In this document: piece by piece, positions 62,945 to 64,000 of the stretch | Layout of the letters: the number at the start of each line of letters is the position of its first letter | Numbering within the stretch: the first letter of the stretch is position 1 | Assembly: GCA_018292915.2 (NCBI GenBank) | Contig: JACVVK020000061.1 | Location: 124,001 to 188,000 of the forward strand | Length of the DNA: 64,000 nt | Origin: Batillaria attramentaria | Taxonomy: Eukaryota > Mollusca > Gastropoda > Batillariidae | Direction: 5' to 3' | Position numbers and translations under genes: made by a program | Notes under the pieces: model-generated | Seen by the model: only the letters and a program-made list of their open reading frames with translations | Told to the model about the DNA's origin: nothing | Databases searched by the model: none

Positions 62945-64000
<1,056 letters not shown>

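Overview
The window is eukaryotic, from an animal with phase-1 introns, dense (CA)n/(CT)n microsatellites, tRNA-derived SINEs, RTE-like and CR1-like LINEs and DNA-transposon debris. This fits a lophotrochozoan invertebrate, probably a marine gastropod mollusc; that placement is inference from repeat style and gene type, not a database match.

The main content is a minus-strand tandem array of six related genes for type I membrane proteins of the immunoglobulin superfamily. Transcription runs right to left. I rebuilt each gene exon by exon from splice sites, phases and comparison between paralogues; apart from one dead exon, the frames close exactly. There are two tail classes. X genes (X1 96-7396, X2 33485-37421, X3 38914-45616, X4 59559 to beyond 62944, 5' part outside) have a short tail with a conserved YEEI tyrosine motif. 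Y genes (YA 9748-32185, YC 48530-57886) have a long tail with about ten tyrosine motifs of YxxV/L/I type and proline-rich repeats. Order from left to right is X1, YA, X2, X3, YC, X4, that is, two copies of an (X-long, Y, X-short) unit. X2 is a chimera, with a Y-type 5' half joined to an X-type 3' half.

The copies have diverged by visible events. An RTE-like LINE with a perfect 12-bp target duplication sits inside a coding exon of YA. YA has lost its last two coding exons and now stops inside SINE sequence. YA has lost one Ig exon, apparently between two CA tracts. YC carries an Ig exon killed by a splice-site change and a 4-bp insertion. X2 and X4 have each lost the final tail tyrosine by a different mutation. 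A stretch of about 140 bp in one Ig exon stays almost identical in all six genes while its flanks diverge, which suggests gene conversion.

Other content sits in introns and spacers. It includes a 6.5-kb CR1-like LINE whose ORF1 has an SGNH esterase-like domain, several SINE families (some with clear target duplications), and a 5.8-kb nest of DNA transposons in one YA intron: a pogo/Tigger-like shell holding a decayed PIF/Harbinger element, beside an element with GGGTCC-rich inverted arms. As a working idea, the locus is a rapidly evolving set of paired Ig receptors with two kinds of signalling tail.
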